From NCBI GenBank assembly GCA_021234155.1, contig JAJEKV010000109.1, forward strand, positions 962,252 to 1,026,251: a stretch of 64,000 bases of DNA, given 5' to 3'. Every line of letters starts with the position of its first letter. The first letter of the stretch is position 1. A program made the translations under genes and the position numbers. The DNA is from Isoetes taiwanensis. Lineage: Eukaryota; Streptophyta; Lycopodiopsida; Isoetales; Isoetaceae. Of this stretch, positions 1 through 11,110 are shown one piece after another. Below the pieces are notes generated by a model. That model searched no databases. It was given only the letters and a program-made list of their open reading frames with translations, and was not told where the DNA came from.

Positions 1-94
1 GATTGTCCAAATTCAATTGCTTGCCATATGTCCTGAAGAAAACGAACTCACATATTAGCAACTGATCAAACAAAACCTTTTGAAATGACCTTAC

Positions 95-1600
95 CCATTT
101 TGAATGATCTTTCGACCGCCTAGTTAAAGTAAACTTTGCCAAAGCTGCCATAACACCAAGGACAAACAGGATTGCTAGTAAACTGCGCATTGAGCTCCAC
201 ATGCTCTCGCTGGTCACAAAATCAAAAACCAGAGAAAGGAAGCCCAAGAAACCTTTCCGGGCACCTCCTTCGGCCGTTCCCATAACTATTCTCCATGTGC
301 CTGAAATGATGGCTAATGCAAATGATGGTATTGGGCGTACTATGGGAGAAACTATGGGCCATAGGATGCGAAGTACAAGAAGGGCCACAAGTTTAGAAAG
401 TGCCAAAACAGCTCCTGACACAAGGCTACATAGAGAAAATAGAGCTGTAGAGATCAAGCTTGCAACTGCAGTGAGCTCTAACAACACTCTGCCTGATATA
501 GCAGCTGCCATTGGATTTGGTGTTGGTGGTGGAGAAACAACTTGTGGCTGTAAACACCCAACTATGTCTCAGAACTTACACATTGATAGTAAAGTACAAA
601 GTACGTGGCCTAAGTGTTCTTTTATTTAGAGTAAATGAACTACACCCAAAGTCTACAAGTTCCGTGCTGAAATTTCATCTGGCTTTGTGCTCAGCAAATT
701 AAGATTTTCTCCACAGTTTTCCTCTGAAGTTAAACCAAGATTCTTAAGGAAGGTTTTCTCTGCAATTTTCCTCTGAAGCCAAAACAAGATTCCAAAGGAT
801 ATGAAGCTTGATAATACTCACACTTTACTTCAACTGAATTAAGGTTAAAATTACTTACAACAAAGTATGGCTTGATTTCTTGAAGGCGTCCTTTATATTC
901 ACTGAGAATAAACTGAGCCTGGTCTTCATTCAAGTGCATGGCCCTGTGAGCAAAATATAGTTTTGGGTCAGAGCATTAGCATAAAAAAACAATGTTTAGA
1001 CCACCACCAGCTTCTTGTACTCAAATCTCTTCCTGGGATAGGACTCTTCAGGTTCACAATAAATGTAACCCCTTCAGATAAAAGCAGTTCAATCTGATCA
1101 GATTTCATTGCCTTAAGAAAGTCTTCAAATGCAAGTTCTGGTAGGTACGACAAGCTTTGGTTGAACTTCTCAATATCTGATGCCTGTCTAGAAAATGCCT
1201 CTTCTGGTACATAAAGATTGCCTTTATATTCTCTAAGAAGATCAGCAAGAAATACTGGCCTATGATCCTGAACTTCTTTATCAATTTGAACCTTTTCTCT
1301 GCTGAGATTCTTCCCCTGTGAACTCAATCTGGAGAGAGCTTTCTTCCACAATGGGACATCAAGAAGCTCTTTCTCACTAAGTGTGTACAGTTTATCACCC
1401 ACCAAATAACGTGGTTCTACTCTACTGGGTGCTTCCTTTAATAATCTACTGATATAATCATCGTCGTCATTCTTTTCTGTGCCTGATCTCTCACTGAAAC
1501 GGGAGGACGAAGATGTACACTGAATAGACACCATAAAATGTCTCCTAATTCTGAACTGAAATGGAGCCTGTAGTCTCAAATTGCGGGTTTTTCCGTGCAT
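95..1600 (-). CDS. FTSHI1: Inactive FtsH-like plastid protease FTSHI1, 5' part (3 exons, continues off the left edge)
   Basis: The family is a plant plastid-envelope FtsH homologue lacking protease activity, needed for chloroplast development. Exon 1 runs from the ATG at 1600 to about 1008, exon 2 is 943-859 and exon 3 is 547-95; the next donor GTAAGG follows at 94. Visible landmarks are DDDDYISRLLKE, VEPRYLVGDKLYTL, LLREYKGNLYVPE and LAFEDFLKAMKSD, which match the N-terminal region of Arabidopsis FTSHI1 as I remember it. Exon 2 encodes the LNEDQAQFILSEYKG stretch. Exon 3 begins PQVVSPPPTPNPMAAAISG and carries two hydrophobic segments, ending KFTLTRRSKDHSKW. The first about 40 residues are basic and Ser-rich, as in a transit peptide. 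The exon 1 donor is ambiguous (GTGG repeats at 1001-1008). The AAA+ and peptidase-like domains would lie left of the window. No frame break is seen, so it is probably functional. Confidence 0.85.
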
Positions 1601-2516
1601 AAATTCTCCAGCTATTTTAATACTTCTGGTGGAATAGCCTCCTCCTCCATCAAAAGAAACTCCTTTTGCGTCAGCTTCAACTGCTCAGAAACAATTCAAA
1701 CTTAAGCCTTAAGCGGTAACAACTGAAATGACATTTATAATTGGTTATCACCTGAAATTCATGAACTCGATGTATTTTGGAAAGACATGGTTATTAATAT
1801 TAACCAGGAATGTATACAAGGCAAATGTTTACAAGTATAATAATTTGACAAATGAAGGAAGTGAAGGAACAGAAAAGAAAAGAACCGATTAGTCTGGTAT
1901 TTCGTAGTCGTCTTTGTTGTGGACGTAGAATGGTGAAACGTAAGGCCGGTTGAACAAGCAAGGTCTCCATTGCCAAAACCTTGGGCTGCGGCTTATCCCC
2001 CGAGCACGCATGCGCGCACACATGCCTTATCTTTCATTACCCCTTTTTTGTTCCGGCCATTTGCCGGCAGCATTTGCATTCTTTTGCGGTGGATGATACT
2101 TCTACTTTTGCGGTGGATGAGTATCACCGTTAATGTCACAACTACAATGTTCAGTAACAGTCTCTTCGTGGAGCAAACCAAATGTACATAACAGCAATTG
2201 CCAGGAAGGATATTCCAAATGAACCAATCGTCACCAACACCATTGGAATTCGGCTACAAAGACATTCATCATCAAGAGTCAGAGAGGCGAACTGATGGCC
2301 CCAAATTTTGACTAACTGAAAGGAACTTAATAGCCAAAGATTGAGCTTACCATCGGCGTATTCTTTTTTCTGAAAGCCAATCCTCATTCCACCAGTAAAT
2401 AAAGTTTATAAAACTTAGAACTTGAACAAGAAGAAATATCCTGCAAATAGATATAGATAGATCACATGTAACGTATATGGTGTAAAACATGAACAAGATC
2501 TGGCTTGATAACCCAC
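1601..2516. other. FTSHI1 upstream region; no confident gene
   Basis: This is 5' flank or UTR of the FTSHI1 gene. Two minus-strand hints of exons exist but I cannot name them. One is an AG-preceded 23-codon stretch ending just above the FTSHI1 start (about 1690-1615, contains FLLMEEEAIPPEVLK then stop). The other is an open frame at 2387-2151 that includes a strongly hydrophobic segment (MVLVTIGSFGISFLAIAVM) and a good donor (GTAAGC near 2346-2351). Either could be part of a 5' UTR or a decayed neighbour. Confidence 0.35.
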
Positions 2517-2948
2517 TCGAATGTCAGATATCATTTGGCGTGGATTTGTTGGACTTTCCAACAAGATCATTTTTGTTGTTGAAGTCATGGCATTTTCCAG
2601 GTCATCCAGCTTGCTAGTGTCAACCCTCCTATAGAAACAAAAAGGAATCTGTTAGGAGGGCTGAAATCTGAAATGCACGAGTGAATTGAATGTAAACAAA
2701 TAGTTTGTATTTTGGGACATACAATATTTCATCAAGGTAGAAAGGTGATGAACACCCTAATGAACACATTATACCTCCATGAACTTCAAACTGTTGTTTT
2801 GACTATTTAACCTTTAAAGTACTACCTAATATGAGAACCATTTGTAAAGGCAAATCTTCAGACTTGGAGAAGCTTGTTACATACTTTATTTTAAGACCAT
2901 GCCGTGGAGGTATTTTTGAAAGAAGTCTGTCAGATCCACCATAGGTTT
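2517..2948 (-). pseudogene. Cystathionine beta-lyase gene fragment (two internal exons)
   Basis: Cystathionine beta-lyase is a plastid PLP enzyme of methionine synthesis. The first exon (about 2948-2885) reads YGGSDRLLSKIPPRHGLKIK. The second (2628-2517) reads RVDTSKLDDLENAM, then LLESPTNPRQMISDIR. These correspond to consecutive segments of plant CBL (YGGSDRLL and LESPTNPRQ). The intron between them keeps GTATGT and a TTTCTATAG acceptor, and joining them gives KIKRVD in frame, matching family phase. I find neither the upstream exons nor the following exon with the PLP-lysine region, so only about 57 codons remain. It is therefore a genomic fragment, not a gene. Its strand matches FTSHI1. Cystathionine gamma-synthase is a less likely alternative. 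Confidence 0.75.
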
Positions 2949-3774
2949 TCTTGTTACTGCTATTGTGAACTGTGAATGGCATGTTCTATGCTATGGTCTA
3001 TGATCCTGAAGACCTATTCTGGTTTGGTGTTATTTTGAATGTGACATTAATGTCCTGGTGAAGAGGCTGTTTAGGATGAAAATGGAGATGAGATGTAGAT
3101 CTCGTGCACTTGTTGTGTGCATTTGCAGGTGAGAATATGGATCTCTAAAACATCGAACAAGGACGCTAGGTATGAGTATAATTTTAAAGCTTGCTAGCAA
3201 CACTTGCATTCTGACTCCCAAGGAGTTTATTCAAGTTCATAGCTTTGTGGAGAATAAGGCGCTAAATAATAACTGATTCTAATTCCATAGACTAACATGT
3301 TGAATAGCAACTCATTATAAAGGGATGTGCTACTATATTTCTGTTTGCATTCATATTTATTTGAATTTGTAGTGTATGAGGAATATGGATGGGATTCTAC
3401 TAGGTAAGGGTACCCATCAGGTATTCATGTATTAATTTAGATGGAAATCATTGTGTATTCATAAGATAAGTTTGTTTTTATGGCATATTTTTATACCGTT
3501 GGTACTCCAAATTTAGGGTTTCCATCATAATAATGGCTAGGATTTAGTTTCACGTGGAATGTGTTTGATTTGAAGTTTTTATGGAGATTTCCCTGTTTTG
3601 ATAGAGATTTCTTGTGTTTTTTTCAAGTTTTTATGGAGATTTCCTGTTTTTAATAGAGATATCTTGTGTTTTTCGGAGTTAAATACTTTTTTTAGCGATC
3701 TTTTTATTGTTGTGTTCTTGTTTTACTCATAATAGTGTTTTTACAGTTCCTAATGTTCATAATTCATCCAAATG
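2949..3774. other. AT-rich spacer with a short duplication
   Basis: No gene is recognised. A unit of about 50 bp containing AGTTTTTATGGAGATTTCC is duplicated in tandem at about 3574-3625 and 3626-3675. Confidence 0.5.
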
Positions 3775-3920
3775 CAAGTATTTCAGTTATAACACTATTG
3801 CGTATTAAATGGGAGCAAATCATCTAACGGGGAGCAAATGAAATATTCCTCGAGGATTCTTTTTTTAAACAAAAAGGAGGTCAAAATAGGGGGAGGACAA
3901 AAATTGTATTTTGACCCCCA
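3775..3920 (+). repeat. Dispersed repeat R1, copy 1
   Basis: About 145 bp beginning CAAGTATTTCAGTTATAACA and including ATTCCTCGAGGATTC, nearly identical to 9120-9269 in the same orientation. No terminal inverted repeat or coding capacity is evident, so the parent element class is unknown. Confidence 0.85.
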
Positions 3921-4084
3921 TGTTGGGATATGGTACCGCAACTCAATTCTATGACTATGTTATATCTCAAAATGAGTTGATATTGAAAGGGTCTCAGCGA
4001 TTCTACGTGGCATTTGATGTATCTTAGCAAGCGGTACATGACTTCGTTACTAGTTAACGTGAACTTTTCTTATCATTTCTCGTG

Positions 4085-4151
4085 GGTTCTATGGTCTAAT
4101 GACAAGTGGACTTTGAATCCAATAGCTCGAGTTCAAATCTCAATCGGACCT
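4085..4151 (+). tRNA. tRNA-Gln(TTG)-like relic, possibly a SINE head
   Basis: The sequence starts GGTTCTATGGT and ends CGGACCT, like plant tRNA-Gln. The anticodon arm TGGACTTTGAATCCA appears identical to the functional gene, with loop CTTTGAA and anticodon TTG. However, the D arm is about 5 nt short and the T arm is degraded (TTCAAAT in place of TTCGANT, stem mismatched), so the total is 67 nt. It is not followed by a clear poly-T terminator. It is a pseudogene or the tRNA-related head of a SINE. Confidence 0.6.
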
Positions 4152-4809
4152 CATTGAATCAGAGAAAAATGAGAGCACTTTCGATCGCTTGTGAATAAAC
4201 CATAAGCAATAAGCTGCTCTAACAAGTGTCCATTTGGCAACAGGGGAAAGACTTGATATAGTCATGGATACTAATCTTGCTTTGTGTTTGGCCAAGGATC
4301 CATCTGTATTAAACTTTGTCTTTTAGACCCATTCTTTTTTTCACTGAACTCCATCCTAAAGATGTCACTCCAGTGCATGCCCCTCCATATTCGGAGACTT
4401 TAAGTGAAATTCATTCTTGGATTATTTTCTCTTCTTTCTATGTATTCCCGTGTCAATGGCCTACTTCCTTGCTTTGGAGTGCAACGTCTTGGAAACCATT
4501 CACGTAGCTAAGTGATAGAGATAAAAACCTCTAGTTTACATGGATCTAGCCAACATTCAACATTTCCTACGATACTTTATCTTTTCAATGGCGGTGATGC
4601 AATCAAGCTACACCACTTGTTCGATTTGGCATTTTGGCGGCTCTTTTCGATGAGCGAGGATGTGAATGGGCACATCTCCTAGGGATTTGGGGATGCCTCA
4701 CGACCCGATGGTCGACATGATAATGGTGGGTGGGCGATAGCTATACCTTACGAGGCAACCTGGGCCAGACGGTAGCATCCACTCTAGGTGCGAGGGTCAC
4801 AAGCCCAAA
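4152..4809. other. Spacer, no gene recognised
   Basis: Unique-looking sequence between the tRNA-like relic and the copia fragment. Short open frames here have no family features. Confidence 0.4.
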
Positions 4810-5200
4810 TCTCACCACCCCGAGTCAAGTCAACAAAATAAAGGCGTGATTTATTGCCAATAACATTGTGCTTAGCTCGTCTATTGGTCTAGGAACGACC
4901 GCCCAAGTATCTTGCTCTTCTAACATAGAATACTCTTGAGTCATAGCATCCACCCACCGTTTGTGTTTGTGCTTGACCACTTGACTAAAATGCGGAGAAT
5001 TCTGATGCTCATCATATTTTTCCATGAGAGCATTGTTGATGATGAGGCTAGGAGGTAAGCGAGCAAGTCCGAAAGTGACCTCCTTGGAGTAACTTGGTTG
5101 AATCTCGGGTAAGAGAGGTCGAGTGGCCTTGAGATGTCCTGATTGGTAAAGCATATGCATTATCAAGCTCGGGGTCTTCTTTTGTCGAAAATAGTGGATA
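4810..5200 (-). pseudogene. Ty1-copia reverse transcriptase N-terminal scrap
   Basis: The minus-strand open frame 5166-4825 contains PHFSQVVKHKHKRWVDAMTQ, then EYSMLEEQDTWAVVPRP. This is the signature at the start of the copia RT domain (W..AM..E...L....TW.LV..P). A frame change then gives VIGNKSRLYF, corresponding to the following VIG.KWV.K segment. There is no integrase upstream and the YVDD core is missing downstream, so it is a short remnant. Confidence 0.75.
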
Positions 5201-5330
5201 AAGATTAATCCACTTCACTTATCAAAGGAAATTACAGCAAATTCATCTTCATTCTTTGTAGTAGTAATAACCTCGAGACTCATGTGAGGTGTCCGAAACT
5301 AGATTTATCATGCTCGAGAAGGTAAAGTAG

Positions 5331-5520
5331 GAGCAGTTGAAATTCAAGAATTAGCATGGTCAAAAAATTGTTGAAGTAAAACTTTTTGAAAAGAATATTT
5401 ATCGTTGTCCATTTGTAAATATTCTGAGCAGTTGAAATTCAAGAATTAGCATGGTCAAAAATTTGTTGAAGTAAAACTTTTTGAAAAGAATATTTATCAT
5501 TGTCCATTTGTAAATATTCT
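5331..5520. repeat. Tandem duplication, 2 x 95 bp
   Basis: The unit starting GAGCAGTTGAAATTCAAGAA occurs at 5331-5425 and again at 5426-5520 with only one or two differences, so the duplication is recent. Confidence 0.9.
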
Positions 5521-8099
5521 GCATCTTCTATGAATTGAACACTTCTGGAATATTATAAAGTCTCCAGCAAAAAGCGGATATACCTGGTCCGGTAAAAGTA
5601 AGCTGCTCAAATATTTTGAAGATTGGATGAATAGAGATGAAAACAGGCTACCAACTACAAAAACTGCTTAACACTAGAGTCGTCACATGATGTACCAAAA
5701 AAGGTGCATTTGCACTGTTCGCGTTAAAATTCACATAAAATCAGGGGTTCAATAATCAGTCAAACCCTTCTTATATGTTAATATATGGCGGGAAAAATAC
5801 TTAAAAATCTATTGGTCCCCATTCATGAGAGTTACACTTAGGTAAACCCAAGGGGGTCAAGTCTGTTTCGCTACATGTTTAGATAAAGTAAAACTGTCTC
5901 GGCAAGACAATTTTTATGATTTTTTTCATTATTTTTGTATTTTTCTACACGAGTTAGAGAGTAAGACACAAAAAACTACACCTCAATCCGAGGTCTGAGA
6001 AGGGAGATAGGGTCGTTTGAACATGACAGGGTCAAAACTGCTGCTTGTCTTCTGTGAACCAATACTGGTTTCCAGAAAGCTGTTCCCAAATCAAATCTCA
6101 AACTTTTGTAGGAAAATGAATTTTGACCCAAAATTTTGAATATAAGTATTAGACAACTTGCTTTATCTAAGAAAAATGTCCATTAGCCTTGATGATGAGG
6201 TTTTGATTTTCTTTTATTTTTTCAATTACAAGTGAATGATAACTTATATCTATATAGGAGTAAAATGATTCAAAGTCATCCTCAAAAAAATCACATTATG
6301 AAAGGTTACCATGATATGGAATCACCCCAAAAACAAACACGTAAAAAAAAGCATAGCGTTTGTTTTCAAGAAATCAAGAAAGGTTCGTATTACCTGAGAC
6401 CATTACCGGTCCACCTTCTTTTTAAAATTAAGAACTCCCTCATGTTAATCAATTTCAGTTTCAATTGCGGGATATAAGCACCTCATGAGCTACTCTATTC
6501 ATTAAAAAAAAATCAATGCTCCGATCTTGAGGTTTAGCATAAACTTTCTAGTGTTCATTCTAAGTTATCTCATTAGAGTCACGCGTTCCATGGATTTCAT
6601 AAACCTATGTATTGAATGGTGAACTCAAAACTTATATTTTTTATCTTCTCAAGTTGTGGAAGCAATGCAAAAGAATGAAAAACAAATATAAAAAGCTAGA
6701 ACTATGAAAAATAAAGATAGACTGCTATGTATGTTTCCCATAACCCGATTGGGTTCCGTGGACGTTAAAATTTTCTTCCTTCCTTCCTTCCTTCCTTCCA
6801 TTGCTGGTCCACATGGATTATGATCATTCAAGAAGCCAGAACATCCTCATCTTAATTAGTTGGTTGCTAGAATTGCATTATTTAATGGTAAAGTTGAAGC
6901 ACAAGCAAACTGAACCTATATGAATCTCCACTCATCCTTCCAAAAATTATGTTAGAGAAGGTAGAAAATCACCATATCATTGTATAAGTGACAAATGAAC
7001 AATAAATAAAATTGGTAATCATAATTAGAGAGATTTAATTCTATACCCAATTCGTTAATTGTGGACCATAATGGTCCATGCCCATCTATATTCAAATCTT
7101 ACATATAGTAGTATGTCATTTTTAACATCAAATTGGAGATCTATGTTGCCAATGAAGCTTGAACCCATAAAAATTATAGTCTATCATGAAAGACAAGCTA
7201 AAGTTACTATTATTATACCTAAAGTAGGAACTTTTAAGCAGCAAACACGTGTACTAAGTTTATGATAGTAAAAAATAAGAAGATTTCATCGTGTGTTTTG
7301 CACTAAGACGATACAAACTATATTTTAAACTTCTATTAGATGTTTAGTCAATCATGAGTTGAAAAAGAATGCTATCTTGCTTTAAAATATGGCAAGCCTA
7401 AGTACAAACTAGAAATGGTCCATGTCTATTTTAAATCAAATCTTGTACATAATATGTTACTTTAACATGAAATTCAAGATCTATGTTGCCAAGAAAGGGT
7501 GACATTCATAAAAAATATTGCCTACCATAAAAGATGAGTTTTTTGTATTATTACCTTAGCTAAACTCTAATTTTATGTAGTGGCAACCACTTCTAAATGT
7601 AAAGAATACATGGTTATTCACCATATTTAAGTTCATAAAATTCTTTATTATGAATGTATAAGTGGAATGAATGGAGTGCATCATTTATTGCCCTTAGAAA
7701 GCTTATATATGAGTTTAGTTAAACCACGTTAGTTCTATTTTTTTTCTGGATTCTGTATCGAATCTTCTTTAGTGAAAATTGAGATCAACATGACTTATAG
7801 ACACTTCAAAAAATTATTGGACTATAGCTCTTAGAGTTGACAACTTATGGCCGCAAGTCTTACGTCAAAACGTGTTATAGTAAAGGAGAAACAATTCACA
7901 ACCTCAAACAGCTTTTTTGAGCTAAAAATGGTTTGACGACTTCATATAATGCCATCTAATAGCAACGAAACATGAAAACATGCAAATCAACATGTTTTAT
8001 CATAAAACGTCAATTACTTTCAATTTTAGAAATGTTTGGACCCCTTTATGCTAGAAAGTTTGAAGAATGCAGTTATGGCCTGGCGTAAAAACTGCTGAA
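5521..8099. other. AT-rich intergenic block with microsatellite and diverged direct repeats
   Basis: No gene is recognised; small open frames here look like chance. A (TTCC)6 microsatellite lies at 6775-6799. A diverged direct repeat pair sits at about 7070-7205 and 7413-7540, both containing AGATCTATGTTGCCAA, suggesting an old tandem duplication of about 345 bp. Confidence 0.5.
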
Positions 8100-8110
8100 T
8101 TCAATGAGGT

Positions 8111-8862
8111 TTGGTATGGGTTTGTCATGAAGAAATTAAGGAGTGCAAACTTGTGAACTCTATGTATCAGTTGTTGCTTGATACTGATATTCTTCCTCCG
8201 TCTAATAAGTGGTCTCTTCAACTTCCTCCTCTTCAAGGGCAGAAGGTGTGGTCTTGGGCATGGGACAAGCTACTTCATCCTAAAGTGGCAGTTCTTTGGT
8301 GGCAGATTCTTCATAGGTGTCTGCGGGTTAATGTGTTTGTCCATAAGTTTAACCCTAGAATATCAAATCAGTGTCCAGTATACAAGCGTGGATCTGAGAC
8401 CATTGAGCATTGCTTTTTCATGTGTGAACACCTTAGACAGGTATGGGACTGGTTGTTTTCCCTTTTTCAGGTTTCACTAACAAGTCAACAACTGCTTTTG
8501 GCAATTTACCCAAGTACCTGGACAGAGTTACAAGGTCAGGCTTTTCATCTAGCAGCAGGATGGTTGCTTTGGACTATCTGGAAAAGACGAAGATTGGTAA
8601 TCTTCAAAGGTCTGGATGTGGCAGATAATCGTGTTATCCAAGAAGCTCAAGGTTACATTGTAAAGTCGTATCATTGTTCTTCACTTGCCCCTCGCAAGAG
8701 GCGATTGATTTTTGAGGAGTATTTGGATGTGCACTCTTATGCTTAGGCAGGTTGCTTCACTCGGTGGGTCTCCGCTTATCCGCTGAGATTTTATTCCTGT
8801 CTCTGCATTTATACTTGTATTTGACTCTTTGATTGAATAAAGTCTGACGTCCTTCAACAAAA
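8111..8862 (+). pseudogene. 3' end of an L1-type plant LINE (zf-RVT domain and 3' UTR)
   Basis: A 211-codon frame carries the zinc-binding domain found at the end of plant L1 ORF2 proteins: KVWSWAWDKLLHPKVAVLWW, a Q/C-P-V-Y...TIEHCFFMC motif and RQVWDWLF. The second zinc-ligand Cys (normally CP.C) is Tyr here (codon TAC), a likely G-to-A change. After the stop at 8744-8746 comes a 3' UTR with an AATAAA signal near 8836 and a short A-rich tail ending about 8862. The RT itself is absent, so this is a 5'-truncated insertion typical of target-primed reverse transcription. Confidence 0.8.
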
Positions 8863-9119
8863 AACATATCAGTAAATCTTTGGTCATGAAATTCTCCATG
8901 GCCATAAAGAATCGAGTGAAGATTCCAAAAGTGGTGGTATCTTGTGAAATGAAAATTTCTCTTGTTAGATACCTGGGTTTAAGTGGCAGAGGGTATGCTG
9001 GACCAATTCTAGTGGATGAACCCAGAATAGTTCCAGTAACAACTCTAGTGTTAAATCAAAGTAAGAACTGATGAGATATCTCATTTCTGCTCAGAGAACA
9101 CCTTATAAACACGTCTTGT
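8863..9119. other. Spacer, unassigned
   Basis: A 63-codon plus-strand frame at 8880-9071 has no family features that I recognise. Confidence 0.3.
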
Positions 9120-9269
9120 CAAGTATTTCAGTTATAACACTATTGCGTATTAAATGGGAGCAAATCATCGGAATGGGAGCAAATGAAATATTCCTCGAGG
9201 ATTCTTTTTTTAAAACAAAAAGGAGGTCAAAATGAGGGGGGAGGACAAAAAATTGTATTTTGGCCCCCT
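9120..9269 (+). repeat. Dispersed repeat R1, copy 2
   Basis: Second copy of the 3775-3920 repeat, same orientation, differing by a few substitutions and small indels. Its right end runs into a C-rich tract (9263-9287). Confidence 0.85.
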
Positions 9270-9383
9270 CCCCCCTCCCTCCCTCCCAAAAAATCACTAT
9301 TTTTTTTGTGTAAAGAGAGAATCGACTATGTCAAAGTGACAACTTTCCTTGCAACTAGAATTTTCCATAAGTATGTTTTTAGA

Positions 9384-9468
9384 ATAGAATAGAATAGAAT
9401 AGTTTTTTTATAGATCCCATCAACTAGAGACCAATCGCCTATGGGACCCAAAAGGATAGAATAGAATA
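9384..9468 (-). repeat. Two stacked LINE 3' tails with (TATTC)n
   Basis: On the minus strand the LINE 3' UTR ends in TATTC repeats (GAATA on plus) at 9384-9401, and again at about 9455-9468. Between them is 3'-UTR sequence GAGACCAATCGCCTATGGGACC. The same UTR motif with the same tail recurs at about 52724-52780. I read this as one short 3'-end insertion beside or inside the tail of an older copy. Confidence 0.65.
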
Positions 9469-9770
9469 GAAAAACTTATTTATGTCCCGGTTAAAAACCC
9501 CCCCCCCAAAGGGTTTTATTACTGTCCGAAAAAAACCGGGGTTTAGTGGGAAAAACCGTGGCGAAATAAGAATCTTTGTCAAAGCGCATAAGTATACATC
9601 ATCATGAAATAAATGTGTATGTACATGTCAAGTCGTGCCGGGACATAGCTGATCTCGCATGTCCATGACCTCCTCGAAGGTATGATCCTAGCATCCGATA
9701 ATGCGGATGCCGTGCTCAATGTCACATGTAGCGGTGGCCGGCGACCAACTCGACATAGCGTCCGGTTTGA

Positions 9771-11110
9771 TCATATCTTTGGGCAACTTTGAAGGGTATG
9801 AGATTCATCCTCAATGACTCCCATTTGGCGGCATTGGCCGAGGCACATCCCGGCGTGGCTCACCAATCCATCCGCTTTCTCAATTCGAAGATGATGTGCC
9901 CCCTGTATGCGAATGGAGGCAATGAGTCTGCGTCTTTTCATGGGCAAGTGGGTGCGCAGGTAGCATTGTGGGCCTCGTTCCAATGTGGGATTTATGTGGC
10001 GCTGGTAGTGTGCTGTCTTGACCTGTTCAAGGGCGCTGGCATCCCAAAGCTTGCTGATGAAGCAAGCGTCAAGATATTGCCTAGAGAGAACCTCCAATTT
10101 AAGGGAATTTAACTTTTAACAAAAAATTGAAGTGAAGTCTGTAACTAAAATTGTAGTATTTTAAAAAATTGAAGATAAAATCTTCATATTCACATGCAAA
10201 ATTTAGAATCTTTTCCTAAGACTCGGTTATGTGCAAAAGTATGAGGAGTGATTAGGGAGGAATCTAGCACATCATCATATTCGTTTATGCCATCTTCATC
10301 ACCTTCGCTTCTTTCATTATCACTTGAGGAAGTGTTTGATTTATCTTCCTCGTCACCATCAACAGAGGATGAATCATTGCTACCACCACTCACTTCTTCA
10401 TCTTCGTCCTCGTAATTATAAGCCTTCTTATGATCATTCTTTGGCGTAGACAATTGTCAGATTTCAATTTGAAATCATAGCACAATATAGTCACTTAGGT
10501 TTAGCTCATCCCTACAACCCACTTTCTTGGAGTTTCTTCCATTTTTTTTCTCTTACTGCGATACAATATTTTTTTATATCAAAATCGTCGTTTATTAATT
10601 TGGCTTTTCCTCTTTTGTTCAAAACCAAATAACAAAAAAAAAATCCACCGGATACAAGCAGTCAAGTGTTAATTTGAATATTACTGTACCATTCTTGAGG
10701 ACACTTTCTTACTTAGTCATTACTTTGCATACCCCAAAAATAAATTAAAAAAAAAAGTATTGGCATTCTTGGGATAGCCAGAGTCAATGCTTGGGTCTAA
10801 AACTGGCATATCCAAGTGCGCCTACCGTTGTCTCCTCTTCCTATGATGTCAACTATAGTTCAAGAATTATAGGGAGCAGCTTGAGGACTGACCATGATTG
10901 TACGGTAGTTGCCAGCACTATCAATCCCCTGTTTTATATATTGTAACTAACTCTGTTGACGGTCCAATGCATGTGGAAGACTTCATGTAGAGCCCTATTA
11001 AATAAAGAAGTCAGAATTGGAACAATCTGAAATCCAACCCACTTTAATATATTTGCCTGCATGTCATCTGGATTTGTTGCTTTGCCATTTTCAAGTATTA
11101 CACCCAATGG
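9771..11110 (-). pseudogene. Degenerate APE-type LINE ORF2 (RT start and C-terminal finger)
   Basis: At 11110-10800 the minus strand encodes ENGKATNPDDMQANILKW, LFNRALHEVFHMHWTVNRV and, after a frameshift, DSAGNYRTIMV, the conserved start of LINE RT domains. At 10097-9771 it encodes HLPMKRRRLIASIRIQGAHHLRIEK, then C..C...GVIEDESHTLQSCP, the C-terminal C-C-H-C finger also seen in the LINEs at 42.4 and 53.9 kb. The catalytic RT core between them is missing, replaced by about 700 bp of AT-rich sequence. Stops and shifts make it dead. Confidence 0.65.
10190..10453 (-). CDS. Acidic low-complexity ORF of unknown origin
   Basis: An 87-codon frame rich in Asp, Glu and Ser (YEDEDEEVSGGS, SSVDGDEEDKSN) starting MSTPKNDHKK. 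It sits where the RT core of the surrounding LINE is missing. It could be an exon fragment of a nuclear acidic protein or a chance product of GAA/TCA-rich sequence. No domain is recognised. Confidence 0.25.
   Translation of the reverse strand: MSTPKNDHKKAYNYEDEDEEVSGGSNDSSSVDGDEEDKSNTSSSDNERSEGDEDGINEYDDVLDSSLITPHTFAHNRVLGKDSKFCM

Noticed and set aside
201-629. 142-codon plus-strand frame
   Set aside because: It is the antisense of FTSHI1 exon 3, whose minus-strand translation matches the family membrane region.
4085-4151. Functional tRNA-Gln gene
   Set aside because: The D arm is about 5 nt short, the T arm is mismatched and there is no clear terminator, so it is called a relic.
6232-6477. 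81-codon plus-strand frame
   Set aside because: AT-rich, Lys/His/Ser-biased, no splice or domain support; likely chance.
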